Source of the DNA: Nymphaea colorata
Taxonomy: Eukaryota > Streptophyta > Magnoliopsida > Nymphaeales > Nymphaeaceae
NCBI RefSeq assembly: GCF_008831285.2
Contig: NC_045140.1
Coordinates: 16,180,370 to 16,244,369, forward strand
Length of the DNA: 64,000 bases
Direction: 5' to 3'
Part shown: positions 45,882 through 61,820 of the stretch, piece by piece
Layout: every line of letters starts with the position of its first letter
Position numbering within the stretch: the first letter of the stretch is position 1
The notes under the pieces: generated by a model
The model's database searches: none
What the model was told of the DNA's origin: nothing
Seen by the model: only the letters and a program-made list of their open reading frames with translations
Position numbers and translations under genes: made by a program

Positions 45882-47210
45882 ATGAAAATGGACTTTGAAT
45901 TCCCTACGTTCAGGCCTGTCCTCCTCTTGCTCTTCCTCTTTCTCTCCACCGCGACATCCTTTAACATAACTAGCATCCTCGGCAATTTCCCCGACTTCAG
46001 CGTCTTCAATAGCTACCTCACGCAGACCGGCCTTGTCGTTGACATCAATTCTCGCAGCACCATCACTGTCCTCGCCACCAACAACGATGCAATCTCTGTT
46101 CTCTCAAACCGGAACCTCCCGGTGGATTCCATTAAAAGGATCATCAGCTTGCACGTGGTCCTTGATTACTATGACCAAAGCAAGCTGAAGCAATTCTCCG
46201 GCAAGTCGAACCTTCTCACCACCTTGTTCCAAACCACTGGCACTGCCACCAACCAGGAGGGCTTCCTGAACGCCACCTACCTGAACTCCGGCGACATCAT
46301 GTTCGGCTCCGGCGTCCGCGGATCTGGCCTAACATCTAAGTTCGTAAAAGTGGTTGCCGCGGAGCCGTATAACATATCAATCATTCAGATCAGCAGCGTC
46401 ATCATCCCCCCGGGGTTCGAGAATGCTTCGACGCCGACCTCTCAGGTGAACATCACTTCTACTCTACTGAGCTCTGGATTCCAATCCTTCGCGGATCTGC
46501 TGCAATCTACGGGGGCAATTCAGACATATCTGGGCGCTGAAAATAATGGGTTGACAGTATTTGCACCCGGAGATAAAGCCATTCAAGTTATACCGTCCAA
46601 TCTAACAGACGATGAGAGGAGATCACTTGCTTTATACCACGCTGTTAGCGGCTACCACCCAATGCAGTACTTGAATAAGGTGACTGGACCCTTGAGTACG
46701 CTTGCCTCCAACGGCAATTCAAATTTTCAAATTACCGTTAAGACCGACGCTCAAAAGGTGACCCTCAACTCGGGCCTGAATACCGTTAATGTCGGTCGCA
46801 CCATTCTAGACCAGCAGCAGATTGCCATCTACGCCATCGACGCCGCTCTCCAGCCGCCGGAAATCTTCGCATCCAACGGTACGCTGCCTCCGCCGTCTAA
46901 TGCACCGCCGACCCCACCTACGCCGGCTGCACCTGCTCCAACTTCACCCTCTCCTTCTGCACCAAGTCCAGTGCCATCCAGTGGAAGCCCACCTTCAGAC
47001 TCTGGACCTACTTCTTCACCTGCCGCATCCCCGCCTGCGCCGCCAACTGCAGAAACACCAGCAGCCGATAGCCCAGCCGCCAATGGACCACCTGCCGGCG
47101 CTAAACCGCTAACTCCGGCGCCTTCTCCACCAGATGCTTCCTCGGCCTCACGTTTATATAGTTATTGCTTCGCTGCTGTCTTGAGCATCTTCTACTGCAT
47201 TGTTGTGTGA
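45882..47210 (+). CDS. FLA: Fasciclin-like arabinogalactan protein, two FAS1 domains, GPI-anchored
   Basis: A 442-residue cell-surface proteoglycan from a single exon. The signal peptide is about 1-26 (LLLLFLFLSTATS). FAS1 domain 1 (about 27-175) has the H1-type TITVLATNND and the HVVLDYYD stretch. FAS1 domain 2 (about 187-325) has GLTVFAPGDKA and the YH-type LYHAVSGYH. A Pro-rich region (about 335-420) is full of AP, SP, TP and PP pairs, sites for hydroxyproline-linked arabinogalactan. The C-terminal hydrophobic tail from about 424 follows small residues (DASSAS), as expected for a GPI-anchor signal. N-glycosylation sequons lie at N28, N130, N164, N181, N190, N240 and N332. Length and layout fit the two-FAS1 group of plant FLAs. 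A second in-frame ATG is two codons later, and either could initiate. It is expected at the outer plasma membrane or wall in adhesion or wall sensing. Confidence 0.94.
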   Translation: MKMDFEFPTFRPVLLLLFLFLSTATSFNITSILGNFPDFSVFNSYLTQTGLVVDINSRSTITVLATNNDAISVLSNRNLPVDSIKRIISLHVVLDYYDQSKLKQFSGKSNLLTTLFQTTGTATNQEGFLNATYLNSGDIMFGSGVRGSGLTSKFVKVVAAEPYNISIIQISSVIIPPGFENASTPTSQVNITSTLLSSGFQSFADLLQSTGAIQTYLGAENNGLTVFAPGDKAIQVIPSNLTDDERRSLALYHAVSGYHPMQYLNKVTGPLSTLASNGNSNFQITVKTDAQKVTLNSGLNTVNVGRTILDQQQIAIYAIDAALQPPEIFASNGTLPPPSNAPPTPPTPAAPAPTSPSPSAPSPVPSSGSPPSDSGPTSSPAASPPAPPTAETPAADSPAANGPPAGAKPLTPAPSPPDASSASRLYSYCFAAVLSIFYCIVV

Positions 47211-49561
47211 TTGATGTTGGCAACTTAGCTTTTGGTTGCAGATTGAAAGTTTTTGTAGTAGTAATTCCCTTTTTAATTTTGAAATGAAGTCCCCCTGTTT
47301 GGTCTGACGACTAAGGATTATCCTGAAAAGGTTCATTGGCAAGCTTGCAGCAGGATTAAGTATTAACTAACGGGTTAGTGAAACAAAAGGATGAACCGTT
47401 ATGATGATCGCAGATCTTTCCTGAACAGATATGCTTCTGTAGTTGGTTGCAAAAGGTGACGGGCATGGTACGCATTTGCATTTTAATGCTTGCCATGTAC
47501 ATAGAGGAAAAGAGAGTGAATGGGCAACAAAAGAAGTTTAAAACCATTTTAAGAAATAAATGATATAAGCAATGAATAAACTAAAAATCGTAAAATATTT
47601 AAAAATATGAAAAAAAGATTAATACTTGCCGATCTTGAGCCGGCCACCAAATGAAATATGTTAGCCATCTAATTCGACTGCAGATTCAAACCAACTCTGT
47701 ATCACTACTCCGAAACATTTTTTTTTAGATATCACATATTGTAAACACCCACGATATTAGAAAGGATTAAACTGAGCATATTTCATCTTACAGAGTTGCC
47801 CAATCATGAGAATATACTTTAATTTGGTTGTCAATGTACTCTCAATTCATAGAGTAGTAACTAAGCATCGTTTTGACAAATCCAAATGTTGTACTGATTT
47901 ACAGCATTACCGGGTGACTCATTAAGCGATATCGGCGCACCATATGATGTTCATCTACACGAACATAGTCATGGTCGTGTTTGATGCAAAAAACCACCTT
48001 TCTATCTAGTTGGCATCTTATTGAAAAAAACTGTAATTAAGCTCTGTCATCTGTGGTCGATCGGAGGCACAAATGTGTGAGTTTTAGCCAATAACTTGTA
48101 CAATACAATAAAGAAAGGTGCAGGATGCACGTAACTTCTTGTGTTGATTAATGGCGATTGGAAAGAAAACCTGATAGGTGGGAAGTTACTTAGCCCATAG
48201 GTTTCAGTATTTTTTAAAACCTATGCAAGTGGTTTTTTGTGTAAGTTTGAGAGAGAGAGAGATAGACTGAGGCACGCGACTGTGTTATCCAAGTTTGCAC
48301 GCCAAGATATTTGGTCTACATCTATGTTTGTGCTTCCATGAAGAGTGGAGCTTGTGAAAAGAATAATTCTCGTTTCAAGAAAAGATGCCGCCCAAAACGT
48401 CCGTTGGTTGCCGGAAAATACAGATATGGGTCAGGCGTCGCCGATTTCATACGCCATTAATTTTCAATAAAGAGAAGATGTAGATATGTTTGACTATGGA
48501 AAAATGGAACCAAAGTTCTGCCCCTGTATTCTTCTTTTCCTTTTTATCTTTAGGTTGACTTCTTGATGGATAATGACGTGCCTATTAATGGTTACTTTTG
48601 TTATGGGAAAGGAAGTGAAACTCTTTGTCAACGACGAACAAGGGCAAGACAGATTCATTTGGTGGGACGTATGAAAAATGAAGGAGGGAGATGCATGCAC
48701 TAACATATCATAGTCCTGGCTAGAAAGGTCACAAAAAGAATTCCCCATTACCCATTCATTGAAAATGCCATAATTTTATTGCACAAACAAAAAATATCCC
48801 CAATTTTTGGTGGTGTAATAAGAACATGTCAAACTTGATTTTCTTTCACTTAACAGACCGCTTCTTTTATGTGAAATTTAAGCGGCTGAGTACAAATAGA
48901 TCACAGAACTGGTTGTTCTTCAAGAATGAAATCTTATAAAAACTGTTGAAATATATCTAATCCGCATTATGTTTTGTTTCCGCAATAAAAGTCGAGCATA
49001 ATTTTGGCAAAGTTTGAAGCTAATACACCAGAAACATGGCAACTGATAAACTGAAAAGCGAGTTGAACATTCAGTTTGCTCGTGGTAGTGTTCTAGACAG
49101 AAGCATGATCGATTGTTGAGACTCACAAGGGCTTTTTTTTTCAAGCTTTATGAGAATGCACTCGAGTTTTAATGAGCTCTACAAGTTATATTCACGATTA
49201 ATTAGGACAAAATCATCTCCATATGCTCTACCGAGCTCACATAATTAAACTTATAATCTAAAGGCACGTGATCCAAGAAGCTATCGGTCAACATCTGACC
49301 ACATCAGACCAGTGGGTGAGTCAGAAATTTATAGTTAAGTGACACTATTATTTTATGTTTTAAGCTTTTAAGGGGCCCTCATATGCCATATATATATATA
49401 TTATCAATATGTAAATAAAGCAAATTTAGTGGGCAGCCCTCCGCCACGGGCTGGCACTGCATCTGGCATGTTTTTAGCCGGCGCCCTAAACCTCACCGAT
49501 GACATTTGTGGTCTCCTCTAATACTTAGAGTTTCTCATCACAACGGTCAAATGCAGCATTT
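47211..49561. other. Gene-free intergenic stretch with FLA 3' UTR
   Basis: The first few hundred bases should carry the FLA 3' UTR and polyadenylation signals; the rest is AT-rich with no supported gene. A short GA run lies near 48.25 kb and a short TA run near 49.39 kb. Confidence 0.55.
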
Positions 49562-49704
49562 CATTTCCAGTTTCATCAAACAATGGACAGGAAACCGTTC
49601 ATCTATTGTCATTTCCAGTTTCATCAAACAATGGACAGGAAACCGTTCATCTATTGTCATTTCCAGTTTCATCAATCAATGGACAGAAAACCGTTCATCT
49701 ATTG
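49562..49704. repeat. 48-bp minisatellite, three copies
   Basis: Copies start at 49562, 49610 and 49658, each beginning CATTTCCAGTTTCATCAA. The first two are identical and the third has a few substitutions and decays at its end. A 69-codon frame runs through because 48 is a multiple of three (repeat unit SFIKQWTGNRSSIVIS). There is no start context or promoter to suggest a gene. The copies abut with no spacer, so this is not a CRISPR array. Confidence 0.95.
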
Positions 49705-50012
49705 GGACAGGATAGTAGTGTAGAGAATATAACGTCCTTGTCCATCATGTATCTTATGGTTATGGAACACACATTAAACAATCTCTTAGCCTCTCTCACT
49801 GGTTCACCTACCATGTCATATATATAGTCATGACATACTTAACAATCTAAAATTTTACTAATTTTGGTCCCATAGACCTCGTTTGACATAAAAAAATATT
49901 AAATATTGTATGAGTGGTTCATGAATTTACCATAAACCTGAGGGCAGATTCATGAAACACTTGCCTAAATATATTTAAGGTAGATCATAAACATTCACAA
50001 TACCAAAACTTT

Positions 50013-55613
<5,601 letters not shown>

Positions 55614-55621
55614 TGACGTCA
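55614..55621. promoter_or_regulatory. TGACGTCA bZIP-type site upstream of the reductase gene
   Basis: A perfect TGACGTCA palindrome (C-box/TGA-factor core) lies about 190 bp upstream of the TATA-like element and about 710 bp before the CPR start codon. TGA-type bZIP factors bind TGACG and often mediate defence and xenobiotic responses, in which P450 systems take part. The site is seen; its use is inferred. Confidence 0.4.
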
Positions 55622-55801
55622 TATGTGGGAAGGCAAGGGGTGATTTGGTACAATGAAAGATTCCGGCTGTTATACCCAGGGGTGAGGAAAGCGGAGCATC
55701 GAGAGGGGCCGCGTGGCTAACCATGGTTAAAACGGGTTAGGTGAGTTTGACTGGTCAGGTTTGGTGGGTAGGCGTTGGGGGTCTTCCGCAAGGTCCCCGC
55801 G

Positions 55802-55809
55802 TATTAAAG
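55802..55809 (+). promoter_or_regulatory. TATA-like element and long leader of the P450 reductase gene
   Basis: TATTAAAG precedes a pyrimidine-rich stretch that would form a leader of about 500 nt. From about 55741 to 56332 there is no ATG at all on the plus strand, so the first ATG (56333) is the clear start. A TTTTCAGGTGAGG junction-like sequence at about 56198 could hide a leader intron, but I cannot decide that. Confidence 0.4.
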
Positions 55810-56332
55810 AGCTCCCTCCACCCATTTCTACCTGCCACCCGTCACGCCCTTTCCCTCCTGTCTGCCTCTCTCTCCGGCCTCTGCCACCGTTCCAGCGTTT
55901 CCCCCCCTCGCCTCGTCTAGGGTTTTCCGGTGGGATCTGTGAGGGAATACGAACGAAATATCCATTTCCTCTGGAGAAGATCTCATCGGAAAGCCCGGAG
56001 TCGCACGCTCTGACGATAGCTGCTTGCCGAAGCGGATCGGTCTGTACCCGATTTCTTGGAAAGTATACCTTTTCGCTGAATCTGCAGTTTCGCGCGCGTT
56101 CGTGCGGGAGGGAACCTGGTCGCTCCACTGCGGCTCTCCACTGTTTTTATACAAGTTCCTGCCAGGACTCGTCCGTGTGTCAGGCTTCCGGCGGCTTTTC
56201 AGGTGAGGATCTCTCGCCTGCGGGAGCTCTCTTTTATCCGGAGACAGTGAGTTTGGTTGGATACTGAGAGTTTTTCTGGTGGCGTTTAGCTTGTTTACTG
56301 TCGGCCTTTTTGGGCGAAAGTCGGGCAACACC

Positions 56333-59300
56333 ATGCAGTCCGAGGCTGTTAAGAGTTTCCTGGAGATTATTCCCATCGACATGATGTCTGCTATCTTCTC
56401 CGGGAAGGCCGATCTGCCGGATTCCACCGGTCGGAGCTTCGGCGAGGACCCGAAGATTCTCGCAATCCTCACGACTTCGATGGCTGTGCTCCTTGGATGT
56501 GTTTTCCTGTTAGTTTGGAGAAAGTCATTAGGGAGAAGCGCCGGGAAGACTGTCGCGGCAGCGCCGGTGGTGAAAAAGGTGGCCGTGAAGGAGGAGTTGG
56601 AGACCGATCTGGGGAAGAAAAAGGTCACGGTCTTCTTTGGGACGCAGACTGGTACAGCAGAGGGGTTCGCGAAGGTAATTTTTCGCTGCAATTTTCTGGT
56701 TTCTGGTAGGTGTAAAATACTTTCTCTGTTGGTCGTTATGCTCAAAGTGCTTGGCTCGCACTTTTATGGCTTTTTTTTTTGCGTTTTTTCTTTGTCAATC
56801 TATTGAAATTAAGCGTTAGAGAATCGTCAGGTATCCTAACATGGCGCAAGTAATAGGTTGTTAGTCTCCCTCAGTTCCCCAAAGAAACATATGCTGCAAA
56901 GGAAATGAACGTACGTATGTGTTCATATCAGCTTCCGCGTTCTTGTGTTTAAAGTTACCATCGGCTTTGTAACTTAGATGCTTTTAGATTTCAGAGCCAC
57001 GGCAATTTCGATTTCCCTGTATTGAGTCCTAATATTGTTCAGTATGGATACAGAGATAGAACTTATAGTTATTGAAAAGCGTGGCCCAGTGCAGAATGAA
57101 AATGAATTCTAGGCATCTCATGCTCTATTTGATGAAAGAACTGGTAGAGAGGGAAGGATCAAAATATACTAAATGGATCAAGTATTCCTTTACCTAATTC
57201 TCGGAATATCTATCATTACCATAACGCAAGATCAAACAGTCCGTCCCAGAGGGGTCAAGTCGCTTAGATTATTAATCTTTCTTTAATTTTCTGTACATCT
57301 GCGATTCTGAATACAAACAGAATCAAAGAAATCAAGAACAAGAAATTGCATTCTGTTTGATGTCTACTTTGTTCATCTGTTTTGGTATTCAGGCACTAGT
57401 GGAAGAGGCGAAGTCACGGTATGAGAAAGCAGTTTTTAAAATTGTTGATCTGGTATGTCTAATTGCTCCGGTGTATCCTACTTATTGTCTTTGCTTATGC
57501 ATTTTGACAATTGTCTGACCTTGAAATCTGGCTTTTTCATTGATATAGGATGAGTATGCAGCAGAAGATGATGAGTACGAAGAGAAAATGAAGAAGGAAA
57601 GTTTGGCTTTTTTTATGGTAGCTACGTAAGTGAATATCATGCTTATTTTGTGTGGGCGAATAAAGGGACTGAACACTGAGCGCATCCTAACGTGGATAAC
57701 TATTCTGATAATGCAGGTATGGTGATGGAGAGCCAACAGATAATGCTGCAAGGTTTTATAAATGGTTTACGGAGGTGAGTTTTAAAGAGATCAAGTTAGA
57801 TAAAATCCAATAGTCCACTTGGGCATATATTTATATGTTCAACATTTTCGTTTTTTCATTTTAGGGAAAAGAAAGAGGAACTTGGCTTGAGAACCTTCAA
57901 TATGGTGTCTTCGGTTTGGGCAATAGACAGTATGAGCACTTCAATAAGGTTAGCAATGACACTCCTCCTGGTTGATTCCATTCGATTGGTTTTTCTTTCA
58001 GTCGTTAATTTTACTTTTTCTTTTTGGTAACTCCATAACAGGTAGCTAAGGTGATTGACGAGGCTCTCACGGAGCAGGGTAAGTTGCTCAATCAATTTGA
58101 ACTTCGGTTTTAAATCCTATATCAAACTGATGTTTCAACTGTTCAGAAATGATATCTAATTTCACGTTGAATGATTATGAGAAGGCACTGTAACAGCAGT
58201 GCCACTTGGCACAGGATCATGTGCATTGTCTGAATATGCTTTAATATCACATCACAGGAAACCTGGAAAATGCATGATAGGCTAATGGCTCTTACAAGGA
58301 GTAAAGATATAGTTCATTGCATAATAGGACTGATATGATAATAACAGTGAGGTCGTTGGTTTTCTTTTGGCAGTAATAGGGGATTCCGCATTTTGGTTTT
58401 GAGTGGTTCTTGTATGATTGCTTTTCATAACCTAGTTGCTGCATATTAGCTTGTGAAGTGTCCAGTCCATTCATTGGTTCACAGTCTTATGTAAATTGTG
58501 TTTTAGACGCATTATACATATGTGCCTTTTTTTGTTCAGTTGATTGCCCAGCACCATTCCCATGGTCCTTCTTAGTACTTCCGTAGTGCATTTTGTGTAT
58601 CTTCTCAGTTGTAGCTAATAACTGTGGCGACAGGAGTGTGGTGAATCTCATGACACTACTAAAGCCAATATGACACAAATTATAGTGAAACCAGTTGGAT
58701 GGGTTTGTGTTGATAAGGAGAAAATTTAACATGATGCGTGGAGGCAGTATTGAAATTTCTGAATAGTCTTTTAGATGAGTCTATGATGTTGGTGCCTTTG
58801 TGTTGGAAACTTCTCACACTGTTGCACCTCTGAAAATGTTTTTGTTTACCTTTCAGATGGCTTGACAACTGTTTATAGAGAATCTAGAGTGCTCCAACTT
58901 ATGTTTATAAATTCTTCTTTTTTGTCTTCAGGTGCAAAACGTCTTGTACCAGTGGGTCTGGGAGATGATGATCAGTGTATTGAGGATGACTTTTCTGCAT
59001 GGTATATAGGGATTTTCTGCTGTTTCTTCTCTTTTTTTAGGGTCTCTTGGTTAGGTTGTTTGTCACGTTAATTAGTGTACACTTTTAATGCTTGATGTTT
59101 CTGTGCTTATATTAAATTTGGTTTATTAATTCTTGTTCTTATGTTACAGGAAGGAGCTTGTCTGGCCTGAGTTGGATCAGTTACTCTGTGATGAATATGA
59201 CACTCCTGCAGTCTCCACTCCTTATACTGCTGCCATCCCAGAATATCGTGTCGTGTTTCTTGATCCTGCCTCTTCTCTACAGGTAGAGAAGAGCTTGAGT

Positions 59301-61820
59301 TTTGCGAATGGACACGCTATCCATGACATTCAGCATCCTTGCAGGTACTTTTATAATTATTTTGGCATTGATTGGGACTTCCTGTAGCTCTTCTTTGTGG
59401 TTCTTATGAGTTTGTAAACATGTTACTTTCGCAGAGTTAATGTGGCAGTGCGAAGAGAGCTTCATCAACCAGCTTCAGACCGTTCCTGCACTCATCTTGA
59501 GTTTGACATCTCAGGCACTGGTCTCACGTAAGTTGCTATACAACTTCCATGGCAGAAACATGTTCTTTTGTTCTTCTATTGCACTGCCACATTTTCATGC
59601 CAAGTTGCCATTTTCAGTTATGTTTTCTTCTTTTCCTTCGAGCCACTGTCTATGTTGCCTTTGTGCATTGGCACCTATTCTGCTATGATTCTTTTGTTTT
59701 CTCCTTTCCAACTTTTCATTCTGCTGTTGGGGTGATCATTTGTTATATAATTTGTATCTTGTCCTTGATCCTCAGATATGAAACTGGAGACCATGTTGGT
59801 GTGTATGCTGAAAATTGCATTGAGACTGTTGAAGGGGCAGAGAGGTTACTGGGATATGCTTCAAATACTTTATTCTCTATTCATGCTGACAAAGAGGATG
59901 GTACACCTCTTAGTGGAAGCTCATTGCCACCACCTTTCCCATGTCCCTGCACTTTGAGAACTGCACTAACTCGCTATGCTGATCTTCTTAACCCACCCAA
60001 GAAGGTAAATTATGGTTTCCGGGTTCAGCGATGTATCATTTTTAGATGCTTGTAATCCTCTTCTCACGGTTGGCTCTTTGTTGCAGGCGGCTTTGGTTGC
60101 TCTGGCTGCTCATGCATCTGATGCAAATGAAGCCGAACGTCTAAAGTTTCTGGCATCTCCAGCTGGAAAGGTATGGGATTCACGTCTTTAATTTTTGTTT
60201 ATAGTATAAATAGGTTATCTTCAGATGCTGATGATTTGTTTCTCTGTACAGGACGATTATTCACAATGGGTCATCGCCAATCAGAGAAGCATCTTGGAAG
60301 TGATGGCAGAATTTCCTTCGGCCAAACCTCCCCTGGGTGTTTTCTTTGCAGCAATTGCACCTAGATTGCAACCTAGATACTACTCGATCTCGTCTTCACC
60401 AAGGTGAATATTCTGGCTAAAATGAATGTATCCTCACCTAACACCGCACTCGAAAATAATGGTCCATTGGTGATTGTACAGGATGGCACCATCAAGGATC
60501 CATGTTACCTGTGCATTAGTGGATGGACCCACACCAACAGGAAGGATCCACAGAGGTGTTTGTTCAACTTGGATGAAGGTAAATTTTCACGCCGCATGTG
60601 ATGAGCATTCATTGTTATCATCCAAGTTTTTCCTTCATTAAGTATCTTTTTGTTATTGCCTTTGCAGCATTCAATTCCGATGGAGGAAACCCATGACTGT
60701 AGCTGGGCTCCCATTTTTGTGAGGCAGTCAAATTTCAGGCTGCCATCAGATCCTTCCACTCCCATTGTTATGGTGGGCCCTGGCACTGGGCTGGCACCCT
60801 TCAGGGGGTTCTTGCAGGTTTCTGATTGTCCTATTTTGTCATGTTTCTCTTTTGCATTTGAAACCTTGTTCTCATGACTAATTCATGTTTTTCTTCTAGG
60901 AACGGCTTGCGCTGAAAGAAGCTGGTGCACAACTGGGTACAGCCTTGCTCTTCTTTGGATGCCGAAACCGAAGCATAGTATGTTTCTTGTTCAATGATTA
61001 TAGACCTACCTGACACCTGATACACGACTACATGCACGGGGCACACATTCATGTCATCACGAAGCTTTTTTTACTGAAATATATGGGCACTGTTCAACTC
61101 AGTATTACTCGAGCCCTTCCTGATTGAATCATGCATGCTCTTGCCACTTTTCAACAGGACTATTCATACTTTCCTGAACGATCTTTCTCTAAAACGATCC
61201 GTTCACCTGAACTGTGGTTTTCTCGTTTCTCACGACGTTATGTGGCTACTCTCTGAGCAGATCCATTATCAGCTTTTCTTATTCCTTTTTGGTTTAATTT
61301 TGTGTACATGCAGGACTTCATCTATGAGGACGAGTTGCATAATTTCGTGAAATCTGGCGCTGTGTCTGAACTTGTTGTTGCTTTCTCGCGTGAAGGACCT
61401 ACCAAGGAATACGTCCAGCACAAGATGATGGAGAAGGTTAGATTTTAAACATGATCCCCTCAATTCCGTTCATATTTGTATCCTTATACTCAGCCTACTT
61501 GTCCACTTTCAGGCGGCAGATGTCTGGCAGATAATATCACAAGGTGGACATGTGTTCGTCTGTGGTGATGCCAAAGGCATGGCCAGGGATGTTCATCGAG
61601 CACTGCACACCATCGCCCAGGAACAGGTACGTTTAAAAATGTGGATTAAAAATGTCGAGGACTTCATTGCTACTAGCGACGATGAAACTTTAAGACCTTA
61701 TATTTGCACACTTTTAATGTGGTTCGAATCTATTTCTAGGGTTCAATGGACAGTTCCAAGGCTGAGGGCTTGGTGAAGAACCTGCAAACCGAAGGAAGGT
61801 ACCTGCGTGACGTGTGGTGA
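56333..61820 (+). CDS. CPR: NADPH-cytochrome P450 reductase, class II (ATR2-type)
   Basis: ER-bound diflavin enzyme passing electrons NADPH-FAD-FMN to P450s. Eighteen GT-AG exons: 56333-56674, 57393-57452, 57549-57625, 57717-57774, 57865-57948, 58042-58078, 58932-59001, 59150-59344, 59435-59527, 59776-60004, 60087-60170, 60252-60403, 60482-60578, 60668-60817, 60900-60977, 61314-61436, 61513-61626, 61740-61820; total 2,124 nt, 707 aa. Membrane anchor about 42-62 ([17 protein letters not shown]), with the class II form of anchor. FMN domain: GTQTGTAE (103-110), [10 protein letters not shown] (161-170), [24 protein letters not shown] and RYYSISSSP (485-493). [17 protein letters not shown] (563-574), [19 protein letters not shown] (660-671), ending in the conserved aromatic Trp707. 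Nothing is missing. No P450 gene is adjacent. Confidence 0.97.

Noticed and set aside
45593..45898. 101-codon plus-strand frame overlapping the FLA start
   Set aside because: It covers the promoter and TATA box and is out of frame with the FLA protein. A chance frame.
49562..49704. Repeat array considered as CRISPR
   Set aside because: The copies abut directly with no unique spacers, and this is a plant nuclear genome.
56279..56332. Upstream extension of the P450 reductase frame by 18 codons
   Set aside because: It starts with GTG, not ATG. The first ATG in about 590 bases is at 56333 and gives a normal class II N-terminus.
55828..56745. 305-codon minus-strand open frame, the longest on that strand in this region
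   Set aside because: It lies antisense to the leader and first exon of the P450 reductase. Plant G+C-rich first exons often leave the opposite strand open. No motif was seen.
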